A stretch of DNA of 16,302 nt. Source: JAKLIH01 sp964618955 (lineage in GTDB: Bacteria; Patescibacteriota; Minisyncoccia; UBA6257; JAKLIH01). Positions 1 through 7,929 of the stretch are shown piece by piece. The stretch covers positions 1 through 16,302 of the forward strand of contig CAZUBO010000016.1 of NCBI GenBank assembly GCA_964618955.1, given 5' to 3'. Below the pieces are notes generated by a model. It was not told the DNA's origin, searched no databases, and worked only from the letters and a program-made list of their open reading frames with translations. The position numbers and the translations under genes were made by a program. The stretch's first letter is position 1; the number at the start of each line of letters is the position of its first letter.

Positions 1-35
1 ACTAAATCTTTGTAATTTTCAAATATTTTAAACAT
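1..35 (-). CDS. 5' fragment of an unidentified gene, cut by the window edge
   Basis: An ATG at 35-33 opens two bases after the TAA of the HIT gene and reads MFKIFENYKDL before the window ends. The tight spacing and same strand match the operon-like packing of the genes before it. Too little is visible to name a product; it could also be a chance ATG. Confidence 0.4.
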   Translation of the reverse strand, partial: MFKIFENYKDL

Positions 36-37
36 AG

Positions 38-529
38 TTATTTTTTAAGAAAATTCTTTAATTTTTCTATGTCTTTTTCTATTTTTTTAATATTATTTTT
101 AGTTTTTAAACTTTCCCTAGCGAATTTGATTATAGGATCAATTGATTTTAAATGTTTGCCAAACTGTTTTTCCATCCAAATAAGTCTAGGAAATAATCAA
201 ACGTGAAAATGATGAGAAGTATCTTCTTTTTGTATTAAATAAACAACCTTTATCTTAAGAACTTCCCTTAAAGCCATCCTAACCTTAATTAATAATTTTA
301 TGAAGTCTTGTTCCTCTGGCTTTGTAAATTCATCAATACTTTTTATGTGTCTACGCGAAGAAATAATTACAAAACCAGGAATAGGGGTTTCAAAATCTTG
401 ATGAACATCAAAATATTTGGTTTTTATAATATTACCGGTTGTAATTTCGCCTCGCTCTCTAGAACAGCCAATGCAAGAAATGGATTTTTCTTTACCGCTA
501 TAATCAATTACTTTTTTATTATTTTTCAT
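38..529 (-). CDS. HIT-family hydrolase (histidine-triad nucleotide-binding protein)
   Basis: Encodes 163 aa when UGA is read as Trp; TGA at 197-199 is residue 111. The histidine-triad region is SHHFHVWLFPR (about 105-115). The first His of the textbook HxHxH is a Ser, and the run HHFHVW keeps the later two, as in the bacterial HFHxWLFPR subfamily; Trp at the UGA fits that subfamily exactly. An early CxxC pair (C19, C22) and the segment PGFVIISSRRHIKSIDE (52-67) are also typical. HIT proteins hydrolyse or transfer nucleotides from substrates such as dinucleoside polyphosphates or AMP conjugates in the cytoplasm; the substrate here cannot be told. The C-terminal ~50 residues are Lys-rich and probably helical. 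A weak promoter candidate lies upstream (-10-like TAAAAT at 565-560). Confidence 0.82.
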
Positions 530-592
530 ATTAAATATTAGAAATTATTTATTAAATATATTTTAACTTAAAAATGTGAAAAAAGCAAACAA

Positions 593-1564
593 CTATAGCG
601 TAGTCTTATCGAAGATATCTTCAATAACATTTTCTAATGGAATTGTAAGAATATCGATGTCTTTGATGCTGTATTTAGTTGTAATATCGGAAATTAATTT
701 AGGCATCAATTCTTTTTTAACTTTAAAGGTAATAGTCTCATCATCTTGTTCGTAAATACTAGCATAAGAGATATTCAAATCATCAGGAAAACTTTCTTCA
801 AAGTAGAATTTGATGATTTTGTTTTTGTTATAGCTATTAATTAGAAAATCTAAGTCATTATCATAGATCTTTTTGCCGTTATTGATAATTACTACCCTAT
901 CGCAAACAAATTGAACATCATCCATATCATGACTAGTTAGAATGATAGTAGTATTGAATTTCTTTTGTAATTCTTTCAAGAAAATTCTAATTTTCTTTTT
1001 GGAAACAATATCCAAACCAATAGTTGGTTCGTCTAAAAACAAAACTTTGGGTTTGTGAAGAATTGAACCAATTAATTCGCATTTCATTCTCTCACCTAAA
1101 GAGAGTTTTCGAACTGGAGTATCAAAAACATGAGAGACATTTAAGGTAGATGCTAATTCATTTAAAGTCTCTTTAAATTCATTGATATTAATCTCGTAAA
1201 TCTTTTGGAGCAAATTGAAATTTTGACGAGGAGTTAAGTCTCATGACAAACCTGATTTATTCCCCATAACTAAACCAATTTGCTTTAAAAAAGAAGTTTT
1301 GCGGTCAAAAGGCGTAAAATTCAAAACTGAAACTTTACCTTGCGTAGGAAAAATCAAACCAGTTAGCATTTTGATGGTTGTAGTCTTACCAGCACCATTA
1401 GGGCCTAAAAAAGCAATACTCTCCCCCTCATTGATTTCAAAAGAAATATCATCAACGGCTTTTATGATTTTATTACAAGGATTAAACATCCCAGTAAAAA
1501 AATTCTTATTAGTACGAACAAAATATGTTTTTGATAAATTTTCAATTTTAATTATTGGTTCCAT
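593..1564 (-). CDS. ABC-2 type transporter ATP-binding protein (COG4586-like)
   Basis: Encodes 323 aa and ends in TAG. TGA at 1241-1243 is Trp108 in the stretch GNKSGLSWDL, where this ATPase group commonly has Trp. Visible motifs are Walker A GPNGAGKTT (54-62), signature LSLGER (154-159), Walker B VLFLDEPT (174-181) and the H-loop His in TSHD (about 212). A ~90-residue C-terminal region follows the nucleotide-binding domain. The gene begins 9 nt after the stop of the second permease, so two permeases and one ATPase form a complete export system of the COG4586/COG4587/COG3694 type. It should power export or flipping of an unknown substrate across the cytoplasmic membrane. The start context is AAATATT-ATG with no Shine-Dalgarno sequence. 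Confidence 0.9.
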
Positions 1565-1573
1565 AATATTTTT

Positions 1574-2383
1574 TTAAGAGGCAGAAGTATAGGCTTTTAA
1601 GCCTTGCTTCCACACTCAGTTTTTTAATCAAAGAAAGAAAACCGTAACGATAAAAGATCAGAAAATTCATTGAATAATAGATTTACTTAAGGCGACTGAA
1701 ACAGCTAAAGGAAAAGCTAATGTTGTTGGTATTAAAAATGTAAAGAAAAGTTTAAAATTCTTAGGTAATAATTCGAAGGGTAACGATTTGTTATCAGATA
1801 TATTTTGACTTAAAACATATATTCTTTTAGATTCACCAAATCAAAATACCGCAAAGGCTAAGATAAAACCAATACAATGTCAAATGATCATACCAAAGAA
1901 TAACATAACACAAGCTACAAAAAAATTATGAGGATTTAAATTTAAATATCTTCAATCGATAATTAAAGCGCTAATAGAAAGATTGATGAGAGAATCCCGA
2001 AAAGTAGAGACCAAAGGAACACTGCGAAAACTAATGTAGAACAAAGAAGGAATGGGACGTAACAAAACAAAATCAAGAGTTCCCTTTTTGACTCCCTGGA
2101 TTATATTATCAATATTCTTCTTGAAAAAACCAAAAGTAAAATAGTAAAAGATTTGGCCAAAAAAATTCAATAAAAGCAATTCATTAAAACCATAACCAGC
2201 AATAGTATTGAATTTAAGAATTAAAACTTTGTAGAATAAGAATACTACAAAAGTATAGGTGACGGTAGAAACGCAATTACCTCAGTTATTTCAAAAGTGA
2301 GCCGTCTCTTCTTGATAGCTATTGATAGTATTAATTGTTATTACATTCCAACACTTTCGTAATCTTTCAATGATTTTACTCAT
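1574..2383 (-). CDS. ABC-2 family permease, second subunit (DUF990/PF06182-like)
   Basis: Encodes 269 aa, very hydrophobic, with about six membrane segments. The family hallmark KGTLDFVLLRPI (about 100-111) follows the motif IAGYGFNELLLL. It has nine UGA Trp codons and only two TGG, so under the standard code it looks like debris. UGA positions include HF-W-NN-W-G, D-W-RY, I-W-HC, F-W-FG, Q-W-IF-W-S and L-W-LKN-W. It overlaps the end of the first permease by 43 bp in another frame, which suggests translational coupling, and is followed 9 nt later by the ATPase. It likely pairs with the first permease to make the transmembrane channel. Exact start: the ATG at 2383 is the best choice seen. Confidence 0.85.
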
Positions 2384-3135
2384 ATTTTGTTAGTTATATA
2401 TGTTAAAATTATCGACCAAGATAAAGTAACAACTAAATGATAAAGAATGGTATTTAAAGCTAAGGGAGTTTGCAAGATATATACTGGTAAATAAGCTAAG
2501 GCTGGAAAGGGTGACAACAATAAAACATTCTTTAAAACATTGGGAAACATATATATTGGTATTAGAGCTCCAGAAGTTATTCTTAAGATATGATTAATGG
2601 CATTTCTAATGCCATCCGCGTCAGGAGTATAGAAAGTCATACAAGATATTAAAATATTGATATTTATAGCAATAATGGTTCCTAAAATTACAAAAAGAAT
2701 ACAAAAACAAATACCAGAAAAAGTATATACTGGTACTAGAATTAATCCAATAATAATAACGATATAGGAATACAAATGATTTATTCAATTCTCACCCGTA
2801 AAACTACAAATGATATATGGAATGATCTTTAAAGGCTTGATCAAATAATTTGAAAAATCACCATTTTGAATTATCTCTTGGAAGTATTTACTCAAGCGAG
2901 TCTCAAAGCTATACATAATACTTTTAAAACCATCAACAATTAGAAAATAAGAAAGCATTAATTTAAAATTAATGCTTGGGTTGGCCAAACTTACAGCATA
3001 TCAGAATATCCCTAATAGGAATAGCTCTATGAACCTGGCAGCTAAATATGCTATAAATTCAGTTGGATACATTGTAAATTTGGAGAGATTAAACTGAATT
3101 ACTTTTCAATAAAGTTTAAAATTAAATTTATTCAT
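2341..3135 (-). CDS. ABC-2 family permease, first subunit (DUF990/PF06182-like)
   Basis: Encodes 264 aa with four UGA Trp codons (Y-W-K near the N-terminus, F-W-Y, N-W-I, I-W-V) and one TGG. It is a polytopic membrane protein with about six hydrophobic segments, and carries the same family hallmark as its partner in the form NGDFSNYLIKPL (91-102). It starts 50 nt after ddl. The intergenic DNA has a -10-like TATAAC at about 3154 but no well-spaced -35, so it may be co-transcribed with ddl. Co-occurrence of two such permeases with one ATPase is the usual gene set of this exporter. Substrate unknown; the neighbouring ddl does not by itself imply a cell-wall substrate. Confidence 0.85.
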
Positions 3136-3185
3136 TTAAGTATTTAAATTGTTATACTAATGTAGACGTAAAAGATATTAAAATG

Positions 3186-4235
3186 TTACGCTTCTAAGGC
3201 TAGTTGGATTAATTTATCGATTAAATCAGCGTAGGATAGGCCTGAAACCCCTCAAAGACGCGGATACATACTAATATTGGTAAAACCAGGAATAGTATTG
3301 ATTTCGTTCAAATAGACTTCATCATCTAGAGTTAAGAACATATCGACTCTAGCAAAACCACGACATTCTAAAGATTTATATGCTTTTAAAGCAGTATCTT
3401 GAATTTTTTTGGTTTGAAATTTATTTAATTTGGCAGGAGCAATTAACTGAGCACCATCAGACTTAACATACTTATCAACATATGAATAGAACTCATCTTT
3501 AGGAATAATTTCACCAGGTAAAGAAGCAATTAACTTAGTATTGCCAAGAATAGAACATTCTATCTCTCTACCCTTTATGGCTTTTTCTAAGATAACTTTA
3601 TCTTCATATTTAAAAGCTTCATTCAAAGAATCAATAAATTCTTTTTTATTATAGACTTTATTAATTCCAACGGATGAACCAGTATTAGCTGGTTTTACAA
3701 AAAAAGGAAGGTCTAAGATTTTTTTAATTTTCTCAAAACTTCAATCTTTAATTTCATGTTTTCTGAAACTTAAAAATTCAGCAGTTTTTATACCAGCTTC
3801 TTTAAAAAGCCTTTTTTCAATAACTTTGTCCATATTGATACAAGATCCCAAAACATCACTACCAACGAATTTAATTCCATAGAGTTTGAATAATCCCTGA
3901 ATAGAACCATCTTCCCCATTCAAGCCATGGAAGATTGGAAAACAAACATCAACTCTAAGCATAGTTTTTGTTTGAATATCAAACAAAACTCCTTTTTTAT
4001 CTTTTAGAATTAGATAAGTATTATGGAATTGTTTTAAATTCTTTTCAATTAATTTCTCATTGATCTCAAAATCGCTAGGAAGATGATATCAAGTACCAAA
4101 CTTATCAATATATACTAAAATTAAATTGTATTTCTTCTTATCAATAGCTTTGATAATATTATTAGCTGAGAAGACAGAAACAGAATGCTCGCTAGATTGA
4201 CCACCGAAAGCAATCAAAAGATTAATTTTGTTCAT
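3186..4235 (-). CDS. ddl: D-alanine--D-alanine ligase
   Basis: Encodes 349 aa, in the usual Ddl range. The ATP-grasp enzyme joins two D-Ala in the cytoplasm to make the dipeptide terminus of peptidoglycan precursors. Motifs: GGQSSEHSVS (11-20, with the D-Ala-binding Glu16), FHGLNGEDGSIQG, LPFFVKPANTGSSVG (176-190, ATP-binding Lys and glycine loop), RVDMF (296-300) and NEINTIPGFT (310-319) with metal ligands Asp298, Glu311 and Asn313, then ISMYPRLW. Three UGA codons are Trp: GT-W-YH, KD-W-SF (165) and PRL-W-GVSG (328), the last at a position that is Trp in many Ddl proteins. It has its own promoter just downstream of a terminator. Its presence implies a peptidoglycan wall, unexpected for a wall-less Mollicutes genome. 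Confidence 0.93.
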
Positions 4236-4263
4236 GATATAAATTTTAATTTAATATGGAAAT

Positions 4264-4291
4264 ATTTTAGCATAATTTTTAAAAATGTAAA
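4264..4291 (-). promoter_or_regulatory. Promoter of ddl
   Basis: Minus strand: -35 TTTACA (4291-4286), 16-nt spacer, -10 TAAAAT (4269-4264), preceded by TGC as in an extended -10. It lies between the terminator of the small RNA unit and the ddl ATG, giving a leader of about 20-25 nt. The fit to the sigma-70 consensus is good (5/6 at each box). Confidence 0.6.
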
Positions 4292-4292
4292 A

Positions 4293-4330
4293 CAAAGAAA
4301 AAGGAGAGAAACCACTAATGGCTTCCCTCC
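4293..4330 (-). terminator. Intrinsic terminator of the small structured RNA unit
   Basis: Minus strand: GGAGGGAAGCC (4330-4320), a 6-nt loop, then GGTTTCTCTCC (4313-4303), an 11-bp stem with two G-U pairs, followed by TTTTTCTTTG. An extra A-U pair could shrink the loop to UUAG. No T-tract exists in the plus-strand direction, so it acts on minus-strand transcripts and separates this unit from ddl. Confidence 0.85.
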
Positions 4331-4462
4331 TCCATCGCCTTGCGAAGGCGTAGTGATTATAGGAGCCCACACCCGCAAAGGTGTGAGAAAAATACAGATG
4401 ATACTAATGGCGACGAATGTCATTAGTACTCTCTGTTCTTTGTGCTGCAAAGATATCTCCAT
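4298..4462 (-). other. Small open frame with no stop before the terminator (possible nonstop peptide)
   Basis: From the ATG at 4462, eight bases after a strong AAGGAG, the frame stays open for about 55 codons and runs into the terminator T-tract without any TAA or TAG. The peptide begins MEISLQHKEQ, has a hydrophobic stretch VLMTFVAISIICIFLTPL (about 12-29) that could span a membrane, and a Gly-rich part GDGGGKP. If the transcript ends at the terminator, the message has no stop codon, as for the ribosome-rescue genes arfA and brfA, but the peptide is hydrophobic rather than basic and does not resemble them. The frame could equally be fortuitous within a structured RNA, since few stops occur on either strand here. 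Its codons (CGG, CTC, GTC) are unlike the neighbours'. Confidence 0.25.
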
Positions 4463-4489
4463 ATAATGTACTCCTTTCATATTTAAGTA
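4298..4489 (-). ncRNA. Highly structured small RNA / small mRNA between secY and ddl, family unknown
   Basis: A free-standing unit with promoter, about 190-nt transcript and terminator. Five consecutive inverted repeats (plus coordinates): 4437-4453 (TCTTTG/CAAAGA), 4394-4436 (ACAGA, 3x3 internal loop, TACTAATG, 11-nt loop), 4368-4385 (CACACC/GGTGTG), 4336-4350 (CGCCTT/AAGGCG, 3-nt loop) and the terminator 4303-4330. The first two are directly adjacent. The 4321-4380 segment is about 58% GC, far above its surroundings. A 5' GAAAGGAG (4478-4471) with ATG eight bases on (4462) is the only obvious Shine-Dalgarno sequence in the window, so it may also be an mRNA. AAAGGAG can pair with CTCCTTT at the 3' end. 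I recognise no Rfam family (not SRP RNA, tmRNA, T-box or a common riboswitch). Candidates are a type I toxin-like mRNA, a nonstop-regulated mRNA or a new regulatory RNA. Confidence 0.6.
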
Positions 4490-4495
4490 TATATT

Positions 4496-4524
4496 AGTGT
4501 ACCACAAATACATTAATTATGCAA
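4496..4524 (-). promoter_or_regulatory. Promoter of the small structured RNA unit
   Basis: Minus strand: -35-like TTGCAT (4524-4519), 17-nt spacer, -10 TACACT (4501-4496) preceded by TGG, an extended -10. It sits just past the secY terminator and would start transcription near 4489, about 10 nt before the Shine-Dalgarno sequence. The -35 match is weak; the extended -10 carries the call. Confidence 0.5.
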
Positions 4525-4530
4525 ATTTTT

Positions 4531-4570
4531 GAAAACAAAAAACTTGCCAGAGCGGCAGCCCTGGCAAGTT
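4531..4570 (-). terminator. Terminator of the ribosomal-protein/secY operon
   Basis: Minus strand: AACTTGCCAG (4570-4561), a 10-nt loop with possible inner G-C pairs, then CTGGCAAGTT (4550-4541), a perfect 10-bp stem, followed by TTTTGTTTTC. It lies about 28 nt past the secY stop. It shows that the operon ends at secY, without adk, map, infA or the alpha-operon genes that often follow. Confidence 0.9.
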
Positions 4571-4597
4571 AAAATATTAAATTTAATACTTCCTTAA

Positions 4598-5869
4598 TTA
4601 ATAGTCATATTCTCTCATAGCGAGTTGAGCTTCAATAGAATTTTTAATTTCTATTGAGATAGCTACGATAAGTAGAATTGAAGTACCACCGATTTCAAAA
4701 GTAGTAACCTTGGTTAACTTTTGAAGTAACATTGGTAAAACAGCAATTAAACCAAGGAAGATAGCGCCAAACAAAGTGATCTTTGAAGATACTTTGGATA
4801 AGTGCGATACGGTATTTTCCCCTGGACGATAGCCAGGAATGAAACCACCATTCTTCTGTAAATTGTCAGAAATTTCTTTTGGTTCAAAAGTAATAGAAGT
4901 ATAGAAGAAGGTAAACAAAAATACCAATACGAAGTATGCAATAGCATAAAAGTATTTGTTTTCAATCAATCCAGTCATGAATTTAGAAGCAGTAACTAAA
5001 AAGGTTAAATTTGTAGTTGCTAACATCTGACCAATTAAGGCTGGGAATGTTAAGATCGATAGCGCAAAGATAATCGGGATGACTCCTGCTTGATTAACTT
5101 TTAATGGTAAGAATGTTGTAACGCCACCATACATTTTGTTTCCACGAACATGTTTAGCATATGATACGGTTAAACGTCTCTCCCCTTCAGTTAAGTAGAC
5201 AACAGCTACAATCATGATTAACATAATCAAGAGGAAGATAGCAACGCCAATCAACTGAGTTAAAGTTCGATAGGTCATGAATGTAGCAAAAATATCCTTT
5301 GGTAACTTAGTTACAATTCCCGAGAAGATAATTAAGGAAATACCATTACCTAATTTCTTTTCAGTAATTAATTCACCAATAAAGATGATAACAAAAGAAG
5401 CGGCAGTTAGTAGCAAAATATCTCGTCATAAGATAGCTTTGGAAGCTATAGTTATAATCTTTTGCATACGCAAGATGTTTAAGATACCGATAGCTTGTAA
5501 GACAGTTAAAGGTAAAGCTAAGTATTTAGTTCAATTCTCAAACTTTCTTCTACCCTCTTCGCCATTCTCATGGAAAGTTTCTTTTAATGAAGGCACAATG
5601 ATAACAACTAATTGCATGATAATGGAAGCTGAGATATATGGGCTAACACCCAATAAAGCAATTGATAAGTTCTCGAAAGCGCCACCAGTAAAGATGTTAA
5701 ACAAACCAAAAACTTTACTTTGAGATAAAAAGCTTTTGATCTGAGTAAGATCAACATCAGGAATAGGAATAGCAGCGATTAATCTAAAAACCAAAAGCAA
5801 GAAAAAAGTAATTAAAATATTTTTTCTCAACTCTTTGTTTTTAAAAAGTTTGATAAAATTTTTGATCAT
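4598..5869 (-). CDS. secY: Protein translocase subunit SecY
   Basis: Encodes 423 aa, slightly shorter than typical SecY (~430-440), with about ten membrane segments. It forms the protein-conducting channel with SecE and works with SecA and the ribosome. Recognisable pieces are IPIPDVDLTQIKSFL near the N-terminus, GVSPYISASIIMQL (plug/TM2 region), LGNGISLIIFSGI, and the cytoplasmic loop IPGYRPGENT, which contacts the ribosome and SecA. Two in-frame TGAs are Trp: FEN-W-TKY (5531-5533) and AIL-W-RD just before ILLLTAASF. It is the last gene before a strong terminator. The start context AAATATATATT-ATG has no Shine-Dalgarno sequence. Confidence 0.97.
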
Positions 5870-5915
5870 AATATATATTTATTGCTTGTTTTTAAAACAA
5901 TCCGAAAAGTAGAAT

Positions 5916-6350
5916 TTATTTACTAAATTCTACCTTACCGCCAGCCTTTTCGATCAAGGCTTGAACCCCTTTACTAACTTTACAGTTCTTAAAGAATAAT
6001 TTTTTATCGATATTGGAAACAATACCAATGATTTTGAATTTATTGATTCTCTTTGGAAGAATTTTAATCTTCTTTAAAGATTCTAAATTGATATCAAAAT
6101 TATCAGGACATTTTTGAATTAAAGTCTTTAATTGAATTTCAAAAATATCAACCTTCTTTACTTTATTCATGGAACCTCTCATCTTAGGCATACGCAATAA
6201 CTGCTCCTTTAATTCAGAAGGAATCTTACGACCACCATGAGCGGTTTGGCCTTTGCCACCTTTACCACTGTAGGTACCACGTTTGCCACCACGGCCAATA
6301 CGTTTGATTAATTTTGATTTTGTTTTTGGTTGTAAATTATGAATTTGCAT
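5916..6350 (-). CDS. rplO: Large ribosomal subunit protein uL15
   Basis: Encodes 144 aa. The N-terminus MQIHNLQPK and the Gly/Arg-rich segment RIGRGGKRGTYSGKGGKGQ (about 18-36), which extends into 23S rRNA, identify L15. The frame is open further upstream, but that part overlaps the end of rpsE and is not L15-like, so the ATG at 6350 is the start. It lies directly after rpsE: the L30 gene (rpmD), which usually sits between S5 and L15, is absent. No UGA codon. Confidence 0.95.
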   Translation of the reverse strand: MQIHNLQPKTKSKLIKRIGRGGKRGTYSGKGGKGQTAHGGRKIPSELKEQLLRMPKMRGSMNKVKKVDIFEIQLKTLIQKCPDNFDINLESLKKIKILPKRINKFKIIGIVSNIDKKLFFKNCKVSKGVQALIEKAGGKVEFSK

Positions 6351-6372
6351 TTTAATATATTTAAATATTAAA

Positions 6373-6987
6373 TTAGTTTTCTTTTTCTTTACTCTCTTCA
6401 ACTACCTCGACTTTGATATTTTTCTTTTTGTTCTCTAAGTTATATATTTTTCCAACATTCTTTAAAGCTTCAAAAGTAGCTTTACCGTTGTTGATAGCAT
6501 TGTGAGAACCACTGAGAACTTTACAGGTAACGTTTTTGACACCAGCAAGAATCATGATATCTCGAACAACACCACCAGCGATAACTCCTTTACCAGCTTT
6601 GGCTGGCTTAACTAGAATACGGCTAGCACAGAACTTCCCTTCGGATTTGAATGGAATAGTATCTTTGACGATTGGAACGGTAACCATATTATTCATAGCA
6701 ACTTTTTTGGCTTTATCAATAGCTTTAGGAACATCAACGCCTTTGGCAGTTCCTAAACCAACTTTACCCTTGTTATTACCTAAAAGCATTGTAACACTAA
6801 AGCTCATATGCTTACCACCAGCGGTAACACGAGTAACACGACGAATATCAGCAATCAATTGATCAAAATCAGCGTTCTTCTCGATTACTTTCATAAATGG
6901 AGCACGAGAACCTTCTTTCTTATCACCTTGACCAAAAGATTTCTTAGGACCAAAGCCAGATCTTTTTTTATTATCGTTTGTATTCAT
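6373..6987 (-). CDS. rpsE: Small ribosomal subunit protein uS5
   Basis: Encodes 204 aa with a charged N-terminal extension and a Lys/Glu-rich tail. S5 signatures are DIRRVTRVTAGGKHMSFSV (central helix/loop near the decoding site) and NKGKVGLGTAKGVDVPKAID. The form RRVTRVTAGGK, rather than the VVKGGRR typical of Firmicutes and Mollicutes, resembles Patescibacteria S5 as I remember it. It starts 5 nt after the rplR stop. S5 is needed for 30S assembly and translational accuracy. Confidence 0.96.
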   Translation of the reverse strand: MNTNDNKKRSGFGPKKSFGQGDKKEGSRAPFMKVIEKNADFDQLIADIRRVTRVTAGGKHMSFSVTMLLGNNKGKVGLGTAKGVDVPKAIDKAKKVAMNNMVTVPIVKDTIPFKSEGKFCASRILVKPAKAGKGVIAGGVVRDIMILAGVKNVTCKVLSGSHNAINNGKATFEALKNVGKIYNLENKKKNIKVEVVEESKEKEN

Positions 6988-6992
6988 ATTAA

Positions 6993-7352
6993 TTAAAATT
7001 TAATTCCTAATTTACGTAATTCTTCAGCTAAGACTTTGACACGACCATGATATTTGAAACCACCGCGATCAAAAACAATTTCAGAAATATTTTTTTCTTG
7101 TAATTTCTTGAAGAGACTTTGAGCAACTAACAAACTCTTTTCGAGTTTTTTAGCTTTAGTTTCTTTCAATTCCAAGCTAGAAGCAGAAGCAATAGTATTG
7201 CCTAAAACATCATCGATAGCTTGAGCATAGATGTAGTTATTAGACTTAAAGACTGCTAAGCGAGGACGAGTGCTTGTGCCGGATATTTTAGCACGAATAC
7301 GATGATGAACTCTAGCTCTTTTTTCTTTTGTAATTTTTGCGATATTTTGCAT
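6993..7352 (-). CDS. rplR: Large ribosomal subunit protein uL18
   Basis: Encodes 119 aa of normal length. The motifs RARVHHRIRAKISGT, RPRLAVFKSNNYIYAQAIDD and VFDRGGFKYHGRVKVLAEELRK are diagnostic of L18, a 5S rRNA-binding protein of the central protuberance. The start context is CTAATATATT-ATG with no Shine-Dalgarno sequence. No UGA codon. Confidence 0.96.
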   Translation of the reverse strand: MQNIAKITKEKRARVHHRIRAKISGTSTRPRLAVFKSNNYIYAQAIDDVLGNTIASASSLELKETKAKKLEKSLLVAQSLFKKLQEKNISEIVFDRGGFKYHGRVKVLAEELRKLGIKF

Positions 7353-7379
7353 AATATATTAGTTAAAATTATTTTTTGA

Positions 7380-7919
7380 TTAACCAGCTTTCTTACCACT
7401 TTTCTTAATGACTCTTTCATCACTATAGCGAATACCTTTCATGGAATATGGGTTAGTTTTTCTTTGGATACGAAGTAAAGCAGCAAAGTCACCAACAGAT
7501 TTCTTGGAATTACCTTGAATTAAGATATTAGTCTTATCAACAGTAACAAGCAAATCTTTTGGAATAGCGATAGGTACTTGATGAGAATAACCAATGTTTA
7601 AGATAATATCATTACCTTTAACTTCAGCTTTGTAGCCAATACCTTCGATAATTAAGCGTCTTTCAAAACCAGTAGTTACACCAATAATACAATTGTTAAT
7701 TAAAGCTCTTTGAGTTCCTCAGATAGCGAAATACTCGCGACCTTCTTTCAAAGGTTTTAAAACAATTTCGTTAGTATCAGTATTAATTTCTAAACCAACG
7801 TTTTTGTTAACATCACATAACAAAGTTCCCTTTGGACCAGTTACGGTTAAAACGTCGTTCTTAAAATCGACTTTGACACCTTCTAGAATTTTTATTGGTA
7901 GTTTGCCTATTTTTGACAT
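7380..7919 (-). CDS. rplF: Large ribosomal subunit protein uL6
   Basis: Encodes 179 aa with UGA read as Trp at residue 67 (FAI-W-GTQRALINN, TGA at 7719-7721). Both L6 repeats are visible: the N-terminal MSKIGKLPIKI..VTGPKGTL domain, and the second domain with GFERRLIIEGIGYKAEV and RIQRKTNPYSMKGIRYSDE. L6 lies near the sarcin-ricin loop and factor-binding site of the 50S subunit. The gene ends with TAA at 7380. Under the standard code it would wrongly look truncated to 66 aa. Confidence 0.96.
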
Positions 7920-7929
7920 AATATATAGT

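Noticed and set aside
3186..4235. Ddl, SecY, L4, S3 and other genes as frameshifted pseudogenes or split genes
   Set aside because: Every break is a clean in-frame TGA with the family sequence continuing in the same frame, mostly at conserved Trp sites. Recoding explains all of them.
4185..4466. Plus-strand open frame across the secY-ddl gap
   Set aside because: It overlaps the ddl start and the structured RNA unit, has no ribosome site, and its protein matches nothing I recognise. Inverted repeats keep both strands open.
4236..4489. T-box or common metabolite riboswitch controlling ddl
   Set aside because: No T-box motif or familiar riboswitch core was found, and ddl has its own promoter after the terminator, so the RNA does not form the ddl leader.
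6351..6401. Longer L15 start upstream (MKRVKKKK...)
   Set aside because: The extra residues overlap the end of rpsE and do not resemble L15; MQIHNLQPK is the normal N-terminus.
6536..6862. Plus-strand open frames opposite ribosomal genes
   Set aside because: They are mirror frames of conserved minus-strand genes with low-complexity, unrecognisable products.
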